From Eutypella sp. D-1 (taxonomy: Eukaryota > Ascomycota > Sordariomycetes > Xylariales > Diatrypaceae), in the NCBI GenBank assembly GCA_023313575.1, contig JAJTTP010000002.1:62001-126000 (forward strand): 64,000 nt of DNA. Reading direction: 5' to 3'. The notes under the pieces are model-generated. The model searched no databases, was not told the origin of the DNA, and saw nothing but the letters and a program-made list of their open reading frames with translations. Of the stretch, positions 45,923 to 57,024 are shown one piece after another. The position numbers and the translations under genes were made by a program. The first letter of the stretch is position 1, and each line of letters starts with the position of its first letter.

Positions 45923-48458
45923 TTAGACAATCTGAAAACCCTGAACTTGCGAGGACTGTATTATCGTCTGCATCATCGATTGTTTCTCTGAAACAGCTGC
46001 GCGGGCAACAATCCGGTGCTTGTGCATGCTATTGGCGCCTTCATTGTCATTGCATGCATCCCTGAGAACCAGATATACCAACGCAGTATCTACCCAGCAA
46101 AGCTTGTCACCTGGTCGTATAGGAGATGTGGCGATCCCGACAAGGCCCCATTGGGTAATGAAGCATGTTTTTCCAGCCAGATTAAAGTTGCGTTCCTGGA
46201 GAAATATGTCCAAATATGTGAGGCAGTGTTCGTGGGCAAATGGGTCCAACCGCATCATATCTTCCAGGCTGTCCTCGTCCGCTAATCAAGTTAAGAATCT
46301 CATGGAAGAAGTAATCTGGATCACATCTGGGTTGGTAGGTATCGTGAGATGGTCAACGTAATCCGATGGGACTCCCAATCCCAGTATTATTCGTCGTTCA
46401 AGATTGATCTTGACCGCAAACATTAGGAGCTCCTTTGACGCGTGCTTGACTGTCAGCGCTGGGATCTCAGCAACCCAGCGTACCTGGTCTATGATGCGGC
46501 CTGCACAGTACAGAGATTCCGGGGTGGCGAAAGTGGCCCTGCATGGAACCTGGTTATTGTCTCCTGGAGTCCTATTTTGATATAGGTATCCGTCTAATGT
46601 CACTCCAACTGGACGTCTCCAGTTTCCTACTTTGTTGCTGCGTAAAGCCGCGTCTGAGTAGGTAAGGTCCAGAACCCAGGATGGGCCTGAAAGCTCCTCA
46701 CACTTGCGCAATTGGGATTCAAATAGAAAGTTGAATCGGACCATGAGGTACAACTGGCCCGAGTCGCTGGAATTGAACGACCGAGCTGTTGCGCGCCGAA
46801 ATACGTCAGAGACATCTTCGCTATAGTCCACATTTATTAGTCTGCCGAGGCACCTCTTCGGGAGGAGGGACTCCAGTGCAAAAACCTTATCTCGCGGATT
46901 GGTTGCTTTAACCGCTGACGTTAGGGCTAGCAGGCCCGTGAAGGTTTTAATCACAGATGAGCGCGCCTGTCCCACTTCGTCCTCCAATAGACCAGGGCGG
47001 TATTCCACTGCTATTGGGATACTGTCCAGGATACGCGACGTGATTGTCTTTGTAGCAAATGCAGCCTTGCGCAAATCTGCATCCATATTACAAACTGTTA
47101 GCCGAGCCCTTTTAATTCAGCGAGAATATAGTACAATGTTATTCTACATGAACACAGACACAACAAATTGAGTGATGCTCACCAGACCCAGGCCTTGTGC
47201 GGGCCAATATTTGCTCACTCTCCTCTCCGAACGGGTTCACCTTTCGTAAAAATTTGACAGCCTCGATAATGTCATCGAACGAGAAAGAATGGCCTCGGTA
47301 GTGAATAGTAGGCGCCTTTGGCGGAAGAGTTGCTTCTTGTAAGGTCCATACCCTTCGCCACCATTCGTTCATCCACAGTCCGTTTTTACAATGGTCAAGC
47401 ATTGAATAAGCAATGAGACTCTTCTCGGTCCTCGGCGTGTCCGCGGGATACTTCATGCATTCGTTTAGAATAGCAACGAGGTCGTATTGGTCAAAAGCAA
47501 AGCCCCCGTACCCTCGGGGAAGAGGGCCATCTACTCGACCTCCAGGGTGTGAAGCAAACAGTGCTTGATCCTCCTTTGAGAGCTTTCCGTGACGCTCATT
47601 TAACCAAATAATGGTGGCGCTAGCTTTGGTATAGATATCCCTCATAAGCCGGACCTGGTGTGTCTTCTCTTCGAGGTTTGATTGGTCAATGCAAATTGCA
47701 TCAACCCAGATACGTCGACTGACGTCTCGACGCCGCAGACCACGGAGAATTGTGTGGAGATTCTTGGTAACGAAAAAGGGGTTGCCACTGATGAATATGG
47801 GGTCTTTTGATTGATCTACGCCCCAGACGTACGATAAGGCCTCCGGAACAGCATTTTGTTGGTTCAAGTTGCAAACTTCAAGATCGCATCGGATCGGACT
47901 GTCTTGCTCAGTGTCACCGAAGATGTTGAGGATTCGGATATTGGTCTCAGTTGTCGGGCCGAGGGAGGGATATTGATAGGTGCTCTTCGATGTGCTTCCA
48001 GGCTTGTCGCTGCGGGCTCCCCGAACTGGCTGTGGTTGACGACTTTGCGACTTCTTGTATATAGTCTTCAAGGATTCTAGGTGGTCATCCACAGTGGCAG
48101 CAGTCGGTATCTCCTGAGGCGTCATGTCAAAGCCAAAAACGTCCAAAACCTCATAAATAATCGAGTCAATGATTTCGAGTAGGGTGCGGACATAGATGAT
48201 TGCATCGATGTGGTCCTTTTGCAGAATACGTTGAATGGATTCCGACGAGACTGCACAGTTGGCTCGAATGGCCACATCAATATGCAATTGGAGTGATAAT
48301 ATAGCAGAGATTAAAGTAGAGAGCTCATTGCGGGGATAATCACTCCGACTGAAATGCTCAAATGCGGATCCTAGAAAGGAAAACCGGCTGTCGCTGCAAA
48401 GCTCATTCAGCATACACTGAACTTCTTCTAGGGTTACCAAGTGCCAAGAGATATCCAT
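45923..48458 (-). CDS. heterokaryon incompatibility (HET) domain protein
   Basis: HET-domain proteins trigger cell death or growth arrest after fusion of unlike hyphae. Exons 47183-48458, 46325-47076 and 45923-46273 give 792 residues. The HET domain (PF06985) lies at about residues 200-390: ALSYVWG (207-213), WVDAICIDQS (251-260), QVRLMRDIYTKASATIIWL and WWRRVWTLQE. Downstream is the usual NPRDKVFAL segment and, in the last exon, KTCFITQWGLVGIAT...PGDKLCWV, the typical C-terminal HET-family strand block. The first intron (106 bp) is well supported; the second rests on a modest GTGATC donor and an ACGAG or TTAG acceptor (intron 51 bp or 43 bp), and only the former keeps phase. The 200-residue region before the domain is helical and unrecognised. 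No NACHT or repeat domain is present. Confidence 0.88.
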
Positions 48459-50351
48459 GGCTTGCTCCTGGTTTTTAAGACCAACGAAATGTCGTAAGCA
48501 AAGTATGGTTAACCTTAGTCAAAGGGAAGGATCCTGCAGTTTGCTCGGAAACTGAAAAGAGTATGCTTGTTGCGTTGCGGCCGATGTTCGGTTAAGCGAG
48601 CTGAATTGAGGTCGGGCTCAAGCAGAGCACGAAGCCTTCTTATATAGACAAGCTTAGGCTTGGAACCGACAGGAGCGAAGAGCCGCGCAAATGGGAGCGA
48701 GGGCCGCCTTTGCCGCCGTAGTACCTACCTTGTGATATTTGAGGTAACATTCTGGAGGGCGTTGGCCAGTAAAGATGAAAATCACCCATTGTTCAAGTTC
48801 AAGAGTGCATGCGTGCGGTTTCAAAATGTAACCATGTCGAATCCCAATGCTTCCTTGATCGGCTTTCGATGAGTTGGCTCGGGAATTAACAAACTGTTAA
48901 CCGGGAATAAATCACCCCCCAACACCCTCTTTACGACCTGGTGTCTCAGTGTTACCTACATGGGAGTTGGGCGGCAGCCTAATTATCTCGCTTGGTGGTG
49001 ATGAGGGGGTCAAGGCTCGTGCCTGCCCCTGAACTTGTGCAGGAGCAAAACTTCTAAACAGGAAATATTGGAGATGAAGCGATGAGGCGCCACTGTCATA
49101 ATTGAATGATGAGGAACATATTCCGATCTAAGTGGCAATTGACGATTGCATTAGAATCATATTAGGTGTAAGATAGAGGGTCGTGTAGAAGCTCTGTATT
49201 GATCTAAGAGAATAATCTTTTAAGGGAGTCCCTTGCCCATTTACCCTTCCTTCGTCAGGGCACAGAGAATCTTGCGAGCTGCCGAGTCAATGTCGTTACG
49301 GACGAAAAGCCGCAGATGGCGATGGCGATGGGCTTTGCGGCGCGGCTAGGATTTTCCTTCTGAACGGGTTCAGTCCAGACCCTTCCTCCCTTGGGAAGCA
49401 TCGACAGTTGGGCCAACCAGCAAACTCGTACGGTATGCGACCCGAACTACTAAGTTTATTTTTAACCCACTACCTGTCTCCGCGGATAGGTTCGAGGAGA
49501 TGAGATGAGATAAGATGAGATGGGATGGGATGGGGGGTTCACACACTGTCCGTGTTGGAGCTATTGTATCCCCCCTCACTCGCCGAATACGCGGCGAAGG
49601 GCCGCAAAAGTTGTTCACCCCCTCGCGTTCATAGGTGCTGAACTCGCCTAGGTAGGTAGGTATGTAGGCGAAGACGTTTCCCAGCTGGGCTGTAAGTTAG
49701 ATCTTATGTAGCCGCGGGTGGATTTACTGCTCCTTTTCCCGTACGTATATATCACACTGATTGATACCAAACGGCCTTGAAATCGCCAAATAGTGTCCAG
49801 ACTTCAGCATATATCTAATACCTAGGCAGGCTAGGTACGTATTTGGGCCTGGAATACATAGACGAACGGCAACGCAGAAACTGAGACTTAAGGAGTTCGG
49901 ACGCTCCCGGTAAGGAGCATGCGATCCTCACTTACAGTTGCGGCACCCTCCTAGCCTAACCAGCCAGCCAGCCAGCCTAAACCAGCAGAACCAAGATCAC
50001 CCCGCCCCTTACCCCCCCTCGCGTATCGTATATTCAGACACCAGCACACCCATACTATCAAACAGGGTATCCAGACAGAGAGCCGGATAGCCATGTAAGC
50101 CAGACAATGTGGAGAGATGCACTGAGACCATCAGAATAGTTTCTTTACAGGTAAGAGATAAGGTAAACTCTATGTAGCCTGAGCTTTTCTTTATTTTTTT
50201 TAAAGAAGAGAGAAGAAAGAAAGAGTTGTATACATCAAACGAAGCAAAAATTCTCCCAATCTCCAGGCATGCAAGACAGACAGTGAGGAAAATAGAGCCA
50301 CCACCAACTGCTGATTATACATATATACTCTAACGTCGAAGGGGAAGTACA

Positions 50352-50375
50352 TAAGTAAGTAAGTAAGTAAGTAAG
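50352..50375. repeat. (AAGT)n microsatellite
   Basis: About six AAGT units. Confidence 0.85.
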
Positions 50376-50837
50376 GATGTATTAAACCCATATGTTAGGG
50401 TTCCTACTCTCATAGAGTATCGTATCGTATCGTGGTCCAGGTCAGCATAGTACGGACTCAACCCAATCAATGCCTGTGTCATCAACCAGCTAGCTTGGGT
50501 ATATATACACCCTCAGATGGAGTGAGGTGCTTGGGTCGACCGACAGTTAAATCAATCTACCAGCTGCCCGGGGGGGTTGGGGGGGGGGGAACCTCTATAC
50601 AGTTCTGACGATTCTACCATCATCAGCCTCCCCTGACTCTGGGGTCCTCTACAAGATGTCACATACATACATCTCTCTATCTCTCTCTCTCTATCTCTCT
50701 GTCTCTCGGCCAGGAACCCCAGGAAAAGGGGAAGCTAAAGCGCCCAGGACCTCCATCCTGGCTGGCCCGATCAGCAGGGCAGTCTAGAGAAACAAGAAGA
50801 AGAAGATAGCCTCTTCTCCTATCCTACTCAAGGGCTT

Positions 50838-50866
50838 ACCTACCTACCTACCTACCTACCTACCTA
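50838..50866. repeat. (CTAC)n microsatellite
   Basis: About seven CTAC units, the complement of the TAGG-type motif scattered through the right half of the window. Confidence 0.85.
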
Positions 50867-51781
50867 GCCCCAATGACACTTACTTATCTTCCTCCGCAGA
50901 TATATATATATCAATGCGCTCTTCTCTTCGCATGCATCACATGGATATATCTGTAGAGCATAACTACCTCCCTCCCTTGAAGTCTACCTTGCTTGCGCCC
51001 TACAGCCAGCCCTGATAGAGCAGAGTGCCATACCGTGACCGTGACCGTGACACAGATTCTCCCAGTTCATGGCCCCTGGCGATTCTATCAACCATCCTCA
51101 TCCATCTCATGCTGGATCACAGCACATCACCCCCGGCCCATCCCAGCGCGGAAGGGGGGGGGGTGTACTACCTAGAGTATAAAAATCTAATATAATAGAA
51201 AACAAGTAAATAAAATAAGTCTAATCAAGGTTCTTTTCTCACCTTCTTTCTTTCGCTAGTTTTCAAGTTTAGCTACCAAGATAGATTATAGAAATATGTT
51301 AAAAATGTTGAAAATGTCGTCGGGTCGCCTGGGTTGTTCTAAGACGAAGGACGGAAAACCCCCCATGAAATAAAACCCCCATGAAACCCAAAATAGGGGG
51401 GCAATCTCATCCCATCCCAGTACCAGTAATAAAACCAAAACCGAGCAATGCAATGCAAGTTTCCCACGCACGCTTCGAAATCATGACACCCCCAACCCCC
51501 CAAAAAGCAAAAACCAAAAACCAAAAAAAAAAAAAAAGAAAAAAGAAAAAAAGGGGAAAAAAGAAAAGAGCAGAAGGGGAGGGGAGGGGAGGGAAATGCA
51601 AAGGACTTATTGCGGCTGCTCTTCTCTTGTGTAGCGCCATGTCTTTCCCCATCGTCCTCGATATATATCGTCGTGTTAGCCTTGCCTTGCCTTGCCTCGC
51701 CTTGCCTTGCCAGGCTCCATCCATCCATCCATCCAGACCACCTTCCGCAAACGCAATCTCATCACTTATCCATCCATTCAT

Positions 51782-53770
51782 TCACTTACGCCGCCCCCCC
51801 CCCCCCTTCTCACCCCCCGCGCCCGCCTCGGCCTCCTTCCCACCCCCAAGCTTCCCATACTCAAACTCAACACGATGCCAAGCCGTAGCGAGGTTGCCGC
51901 GGGGATTATAGATACTAGCGTGGTGTTCGGGCTGGGTGTTATACGCGTCGTCGGTAGCTTTGACCATGAATGTCGTTTTAATCTCTTCACCCCTTGTGCC
52001 TGCACCTCCCCCTCCCCTTCCACCTGTACCACCACCACCACCACCACTCCCACCCACCCCGCCGCCGGGCAAGACCCCATCATACCGCCACCGCTTCCAG
52101 CACCACGCCTTACTCCCCTTCTCCAGGTTGCGATCATCGAGTAAGCGGGCCTGATCCCACGTCTTGCCACCGTCCAGACTCACATCCACGCGCTGGATCT
52201 CGTGGCCGCCGCCTGAGTACGCATAGCCCTCGAGCTGGACCACGGGCCTATCACTACCAGCATCCACATCTAGAGGCCGGGGTTTCACCCTCGTGCGCGT
52301 GATGGCGCTGGTAACAGGCATGACCTGAATAGCCTTATAGCGATCCCAATCGGTACCGCGTTCATTCGGGCCAAAACACTTATAATCGCGGCGCTGCCAC
52401 TGGGAATTACTTTCTTCATCGGAGACGACGATTTTATTGACCCATTTCACGCAGCGGGCGGCGACGTGGCCGGGGACGATGACGCGGAGGGGGAAGCCGT
52501 GATCGCGGGGTAAGGGGCGGCCGTTCATGCCGAAGGCGAGTAGCACGTCGCCGTGGGGGTCGAGCGCCGTTGCGATGGGGATGCTGGCGCCGTAGGCTTC
52601 GAGGCCGGAGAACTGCACGTGTTGCGCGTCTTCGTCGGGATCGTCGGTGGTGAGGCCCGCGTCGGCGAGGACGTCGCGGAGACGCACGCCGTGCCATTGC
52701 GCGCAGCTGATGCCGCCGGTCGTCCATTGGAGGCCGTTGGTTTTCTTCGCGTAGGCCGTCATGTCGCTGCGGCGGTTGCCGGAGCACTGGAGCACGGCGG
52801 ATACGGTGTACTGGCGGAAGCGGGCCTTGAGGTCGCGCAGGGTGTAGGTTTTCACGTCGCCGTCGGGGAGCTCGACGCTGATGTTGTGGTTGTCGGCCTC
52901 GGCCTCTTCGACGACGGGCACCCACATGTGATTGCGGACGTAGAAGACCTCGTTCGGGGTCAGGAAGGAGTCGGCGAGCTCGTCGCCGCGGGTCTCGGCG
53001 TTGCAGGGTTTCTGAGTGATGACGCGTAAGCGGGGGTCTCGCTGCGGATCGGTTTCGAAGGGATCCTCGATATCCTCGCGCGAGGGGCGGCCGTCGACGA
53101 GGTCGTCGGGGTGGATCTTGCCGACAAGGTATTGCTCGAGGATCTCGCGAACGTAGGGGGTCTTGTGGATAGAGAAGATGTCCCAGTAGGGCTCGATGCT
53201 GCTGCCGGCGGCGCGCAAGATGACTTCGCCGCCGGGGTGGGCGCCGACCCAGTCGGTTATATCGTAGATCTTGTCCTCGTACATGACCCAGGGCCTCTCG
53301 GAGTCGGGGCCGTGCTGTTTGACCTCGGATATATGGTAGCGGGGCAGGCCATCGTCACTGTCGCCGGAGGTCTCTCGGGGGGTGGGTTGGTGGGTGGGTG
53401 AAGGTGTATTCGATTCGGGTTGGATTAAGGTGAAAAGCAGGGTAGCCAGACCACCACCGGCAGCGAGAACGGGGAGGGGACCTAGACGGCGGGGAGTACG
53501 TGGTGGTGGTGGTGATGGTGTCAAGTGGGATCCGGGATTCGTAGATCTCGTAGGTCTCGTAGGTTTCGTCCCCGGCTTCGCCGCCTCTCGGAAAGCGGAT
53601 CGGTAGTCGAATTCTCTGCGAACAGAGTTGCTAAAGAACCGTATCTCATGACTTGAACTCGGAAAACTGCGGTACGTCGTCGTCTTCGTCTTTATCTTCG
53701 CAGTCGGCTGTGCTCGTCTGGAGAGGTTCAGAAGCTCACGAGCAAGCCTCCGCGAGAACGGCCCGGACAT
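51782..53770 (-). CDS. sulfite oxidase, mitochondrial (cytochrome b5 + molybdopterin)
   Basis: Oxidises sulfite to sulfate and passes electrons to cytochrome c in the intermembrane space. Single exon, 662 residues. Order: basic mitochondrial leader (1-50), a possible membrane anchor (about 97-116), cytochrome b5 domain (about 145-222) with HPGG at 178-181 and the second haem histidine at His202, then the Mo-cofactor domain with the molybdenum-binding Cys329 in LQCSGNRR, and the dimerisation domain (GYAYSGGGHEIQRVDVSLDGGKTW). The bipartite leader plus anchor fits intermembrane-space sorting. Odd point: a roughly 30-residue Gly-rich insertion (after RWRYDGVLP) splits the dimerisation domain, and the C-terminus is a Gly/Glu-rich tail encoded partly by a C13 run. 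Nitrate reductase is excluded because b5 precedes the Mo domain and no FAD domain is present. Confidence 0.95.
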   Translation of the reverse strand: MSGPFSRRLARELLNLSRRAQPTAKIKTKTTTYRSFPSSSHEIRFFSNSVRREFDYRSAFREAAKPGTKPTRPTRSTNPGSHLTPSPPPPRTPRRLGPLPVLAAGGGLATLLFTLIQPESNTPSPTHQPTPRETSGDSDDGLPRYHISEVKQHGPDSERPWVMYEDKIYDITDWVGAHPGGEVILRAAGSSIEPYWDIFSIHKTPYVREILEQYLVGKIHPDDLVDGRPSREDIEDPFETDPQRDPRLRVITQKPCNAETRGDELADSFLTPNEVFYVRNHMWVPVVEEAEADNHNISVELPDGDVKTYTLRDLKARFRQYTVSAVLQCSGNRRSDMTAYAKKTNGLQWTTGGISCAQWHGVRLRDVLADAGLTTDDPDEDAQHVQFSGLEAYGASIPIATALDPHGDVLLAFGMNGRPLPRDHGFPLRVIVPGHVAARCVKWVNKIVVSDEESNSQWQRRDYKCFGPNERGTDWDRYKAIQVMPVTSAITRTRVKPRPLDVDAGSDRPVVQLEGYAYSGGGHEIQRVDVSLDGGKTWDQARLLDDRNLEKGSKAWCWKRWRYDGVLPGGGVGGSGGGGGGTGGRGGGGAGTRGEEIKTTFMVKATDDAYNTQPEHHASIYNPRGNLATAWHRVEFEYGKLGGGKEAEAGAGGEKGGGGRRK
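51794..51806. repeat. poly-C run inside the sulfite oxidase C-terminus
   Basis: C13 on the plus strand codes for the last glycines (minus strand) just before the stop. Length changes would shift the final residues only. Confidence 0.7.
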
Positions 53771-54724
53771 CGTGGCCGGCCCATACGATGTATAGGAAAT
53801 TAAATTAGGAAATTAAATTCGTGAGCCTGAAATCTCACGGCATTCACATTTCTGTGTTTCTTAAACCGTTATGGGAAGAGAAAGGCTGGCCAGTGTGGAA
53901 GAATTTCGAAACATGATAAGATGGGAAGAAACAGTAACTATGAGTTGTAGTAGTAGGTACGGAAGAACTTTGTATATAAGAGATAAGAAAAAGAAAAGGA
54001 GCAAGTAACTTGGACGTAACAAACAAATATCTTCACGTATGTAGATACGTACACAGTAGTACTTGGGCAAGGTAGGTAGGTATCTTAAGCCCGGGGTTCA
54101 CTATGAGGTCGATGCTTGGAAGCTGAGAAGACGGGACGGTGCAGGGCAGGGGCTGAAGGAACGGTGAAGACCGGAGACCGGGGTACACAGACACAGACAC
54201 ATATAACATGCAAGTGCCCGGGCTGTATACACGCCTACCTAAGTATCCATAGGTCATACCAGTGGACAACTTGCAGCAGCTATTGCAGCAAGCTAAAAGT
54301 TGATATCGCCGACCAACCTCACAACTACTTAGGTAACGACGTAGAAAAGATATACATAAGCGAATGACTATTTTAGGTAACTACCTACCTAGGAAGGTGT
54401 GGTGGTCTGTCGTGTCGTACCCATAATAAAGACCTATAAGTAAGTATCGTCGGCAGTTGCCATCGAAGGAGGAGGGGTCCAGAGCTAAAGCTCTAAATAA
54501 AGTCTTAGCTGGTTGCAAGTACGTAGCTGAACGATCCATTGATACATAAGTCGAGTCAAGCCCATTCCCTTTTCTCGTAAGATCAAGAACAAAGTGTCGA
54601 CTAGACGAAAAAGCGAAAACCTCCTTTGTCTTGAATATAAGTATTTAACGAACTTGACCGTCGATAAGGATACAGTAATGCAATGCATGCAAGCCATGGC
54701 AACATGGAGTGTTATACAAGAAAA

Positions 54725-54738
54725 GGGGGGGGGGGGGG
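54725..54738. repeat. poly-G run (14)
   Basis: Uninterrupted G14 followed by AGGGAGGG. Confidence 0.8.
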
Positions 54739-56840
54739 AGGGAGGGAATACTGGGTAGGATGCCGTCAGTGACAGGGTAGGTAGGTACGTAACCCCTGTA
54801 TGTATACTAGGTACGCCTGCTGTAGGTCATTACGTCGACACCGCCTGACCTCCCCGGACAAGACCCGGGGTGCCAGGGTGTTTATGTACCTAAGTACCTA
54901 CACCTACGTTATATGGAGTATAGGTGCTGCCCCTGGATCCAGCCAAGACCTCTGACAGCGAGCCCGCCGCATCTGCAGCCCTACCATATATAGCAGCCCC
55001 CGGCTTCTAGAGGTCACCAGCTCTGGAGTTGCCAAGTGGCCTAGCCTATCCAAGCATATCCAAGCCTATGTATATAGATAGTTACTTAGGTAGTTATAGG
55101 TTGGAGGCAAAATCGGGCAGATCGGGGAACGGGGAACCTTCCCCATGTTGTGGGTTATTAGCGGGTCCCCGACGGTACTGGGGCATATGTATGTACATAG
55201 AAAAAGAAAAAGCCCTGGGGCCGGCATCCAGAGTCCCGGCCTCTCAGGGAGCTGGTATTCCGCCAACAGCGCAAGCAATTCCGCCGGCCTTCATAGGCTC
55301 AGATACCCTGCCTATCTGCCTCTATCAAGCCTATCTACCTCCCTATCTGCCTACCACATAACATACTTAGGTAGGCCCCATAACATACCACCGCAATCCA
55401 TCCCGCTACTAGCCGCCTCTGGCAATTGTCGGGTCGAAACCCCCGACAGTACCCGCTAACAACCACAACTTTGTCATTACCATACTGCGATCTCCGTTCA
55501 CCTACCTGATTGATCTGCAGAATCGTGAAACAAACTTTGTGAGATCCGGGTTTAGAAAGCATGACGCGTGCAGTTCATACCTATTGTCGCAGTGGAATTT
55601 AATAAATGCAGAAGCCTTTTTTTTCCAATATGACTTTGCGACATGTGGTTCGTGAGCGCCGATTAAAAAGCAAGCCCCCTTTACTCCTCCAGCCAAGTAG
55701 TTACTTTTCCGTATAAGCCTGCTTCCTTGTCCCCTTTTCCCCCTTTCCCCTTCTCTGATGCAGCTCGAGAGGGCATCAAGGTGTCTAGGTACGGACTGAG
55801 TGATGCTCAAGACATAGTTACTGCCAGAAAGAATAAAAAAAAATCAAAAAACGATGGATATGGAATTCATACAGCCTCGCTACGGGTATGTGTGTCGATG
55901 ATGTATTATTCAACTAACTACCAATACATGCCCAACACCGTTTCCCGCAAATCGATTATTTACTCCCGGGCTTATAATCTGCACGTCTACAGTAGCAAGC
56001 AAGCAAGCAAGCACCGTGGAGATTCGTTGGGCACTTGGGAAGTTCTAGTGTAACTAGCCCACTGCGTCGTGATCCTCGAAAAGGGGGGGTAAAGGGGTAA
56101 GGTAGGTAGTTAACGAAATGACATGACGCTTGCACCGACAGGCCAGGCAGGCGGGCCACAGCCATGTTTGGTTTATGAAATACCGACCCCATTTGACACA
56201 AATTTCGCGAAGTCCTATGTAAGTTACGTATCCTGTTGGCGTCAGCACCGTCGCACACAAACTTAAATAAAAATCTCGCAGGACTTAAGGATCCTCCAAC
56301 GCGGTAGGTAGGTAGGTATGAGCCTCGAAAAAAAAGGCCAGTGAGGGGGGGGGGGGGGCAAACTGCCTGGTTCCCATTTCGGCAGGTCATGCAGGTGATA
56401 TCGGAGCCCCTATTCTATTGATATGGAATGTCCTGGATGGGGAGCAGAAACGTGGTTCAGCCCGGTAGCCTCGCTTACGGGTCCTGATGCCAGCATCGCC
56501 GTAATCCTTTTAGAACCCAGAAATCCACCCTAGGTAGCGTAGCAATGTCGACGCGACGAGATAAGATCGATGATATGATGGTTCGGGTGGGGTGACACAG
56601 ACACGAAGAGAGGAAGGGAGAGGGCAGACCATAATACACGAAAGGGTACAAGATAGTCGCTAGGGGGGCTGCTGATGGCGCATGCTATGTAGACTGGCTG
56701 ATTCTTGACCGGTGGAAAAAAATAAATGAATGCTGATGCGGATGGCACAACTGCCACTTCTACATACACAGCTACATAGCTTACCTGGGCGATAACTAGT
56801 TATACCTAGACGCCTGCGAAGGATGGGCCTCGTCTAGGTA

Positions 56841-56848
56841 TATAAAAG
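56841..56848 (+). promoter_or_regulatory. TATA box of the beta-helix protein gene
   Basis: TATAAAAG, 184 bases before the start codon at 57,025. A strong match consistent with a regulated, secreted-protein gene. Confidence 0.55.
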
Positions 56849-57024
56849 AGGCCGTCTTTCGCCCTCGCCTTTGCCGTATTATTCCCAGAGTCCACAAGCT
56901 TCTTGATTGGCAAAGTTCGCCCACCGTCCATAAAAGATCTTCCGACAATACTCTAGATAAGTAGCCGAATCAAGGGACGAGACGGGACGGGACCACCTAT
57001 AGATACTCCTCGAACTACCAGACC

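Larger units (their letters stand above)
48459..51781. other. 3.3 kb spacer with simple repeats
   Basis: No supported gene. Includes the HET promoter at its left end and the sulfite oxidase 3' region at its right end. Simple repeats: GTAA at 50,352-50,375, CT/ATCT at 50,669-50,708, CTAC at 50,838-50,866 and CCAT at 51,716-51,735. A-rich and G-rich tracts near 51,520-51,600. Confidence 0.5.
53771..57024. other. 3.3 kb spacer upstream of two divergent genes
   Basis: Sulfite oxidase and beta-helix protein promoters flank it. Interior holds TAGGTAGGTA repeats (54,069; 54,778; 56,100; 56,303), G14 at 54,725 and G13 at 56,345, and AAGC repeats near 55,997. No supported gene. Confidence 0.5.
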
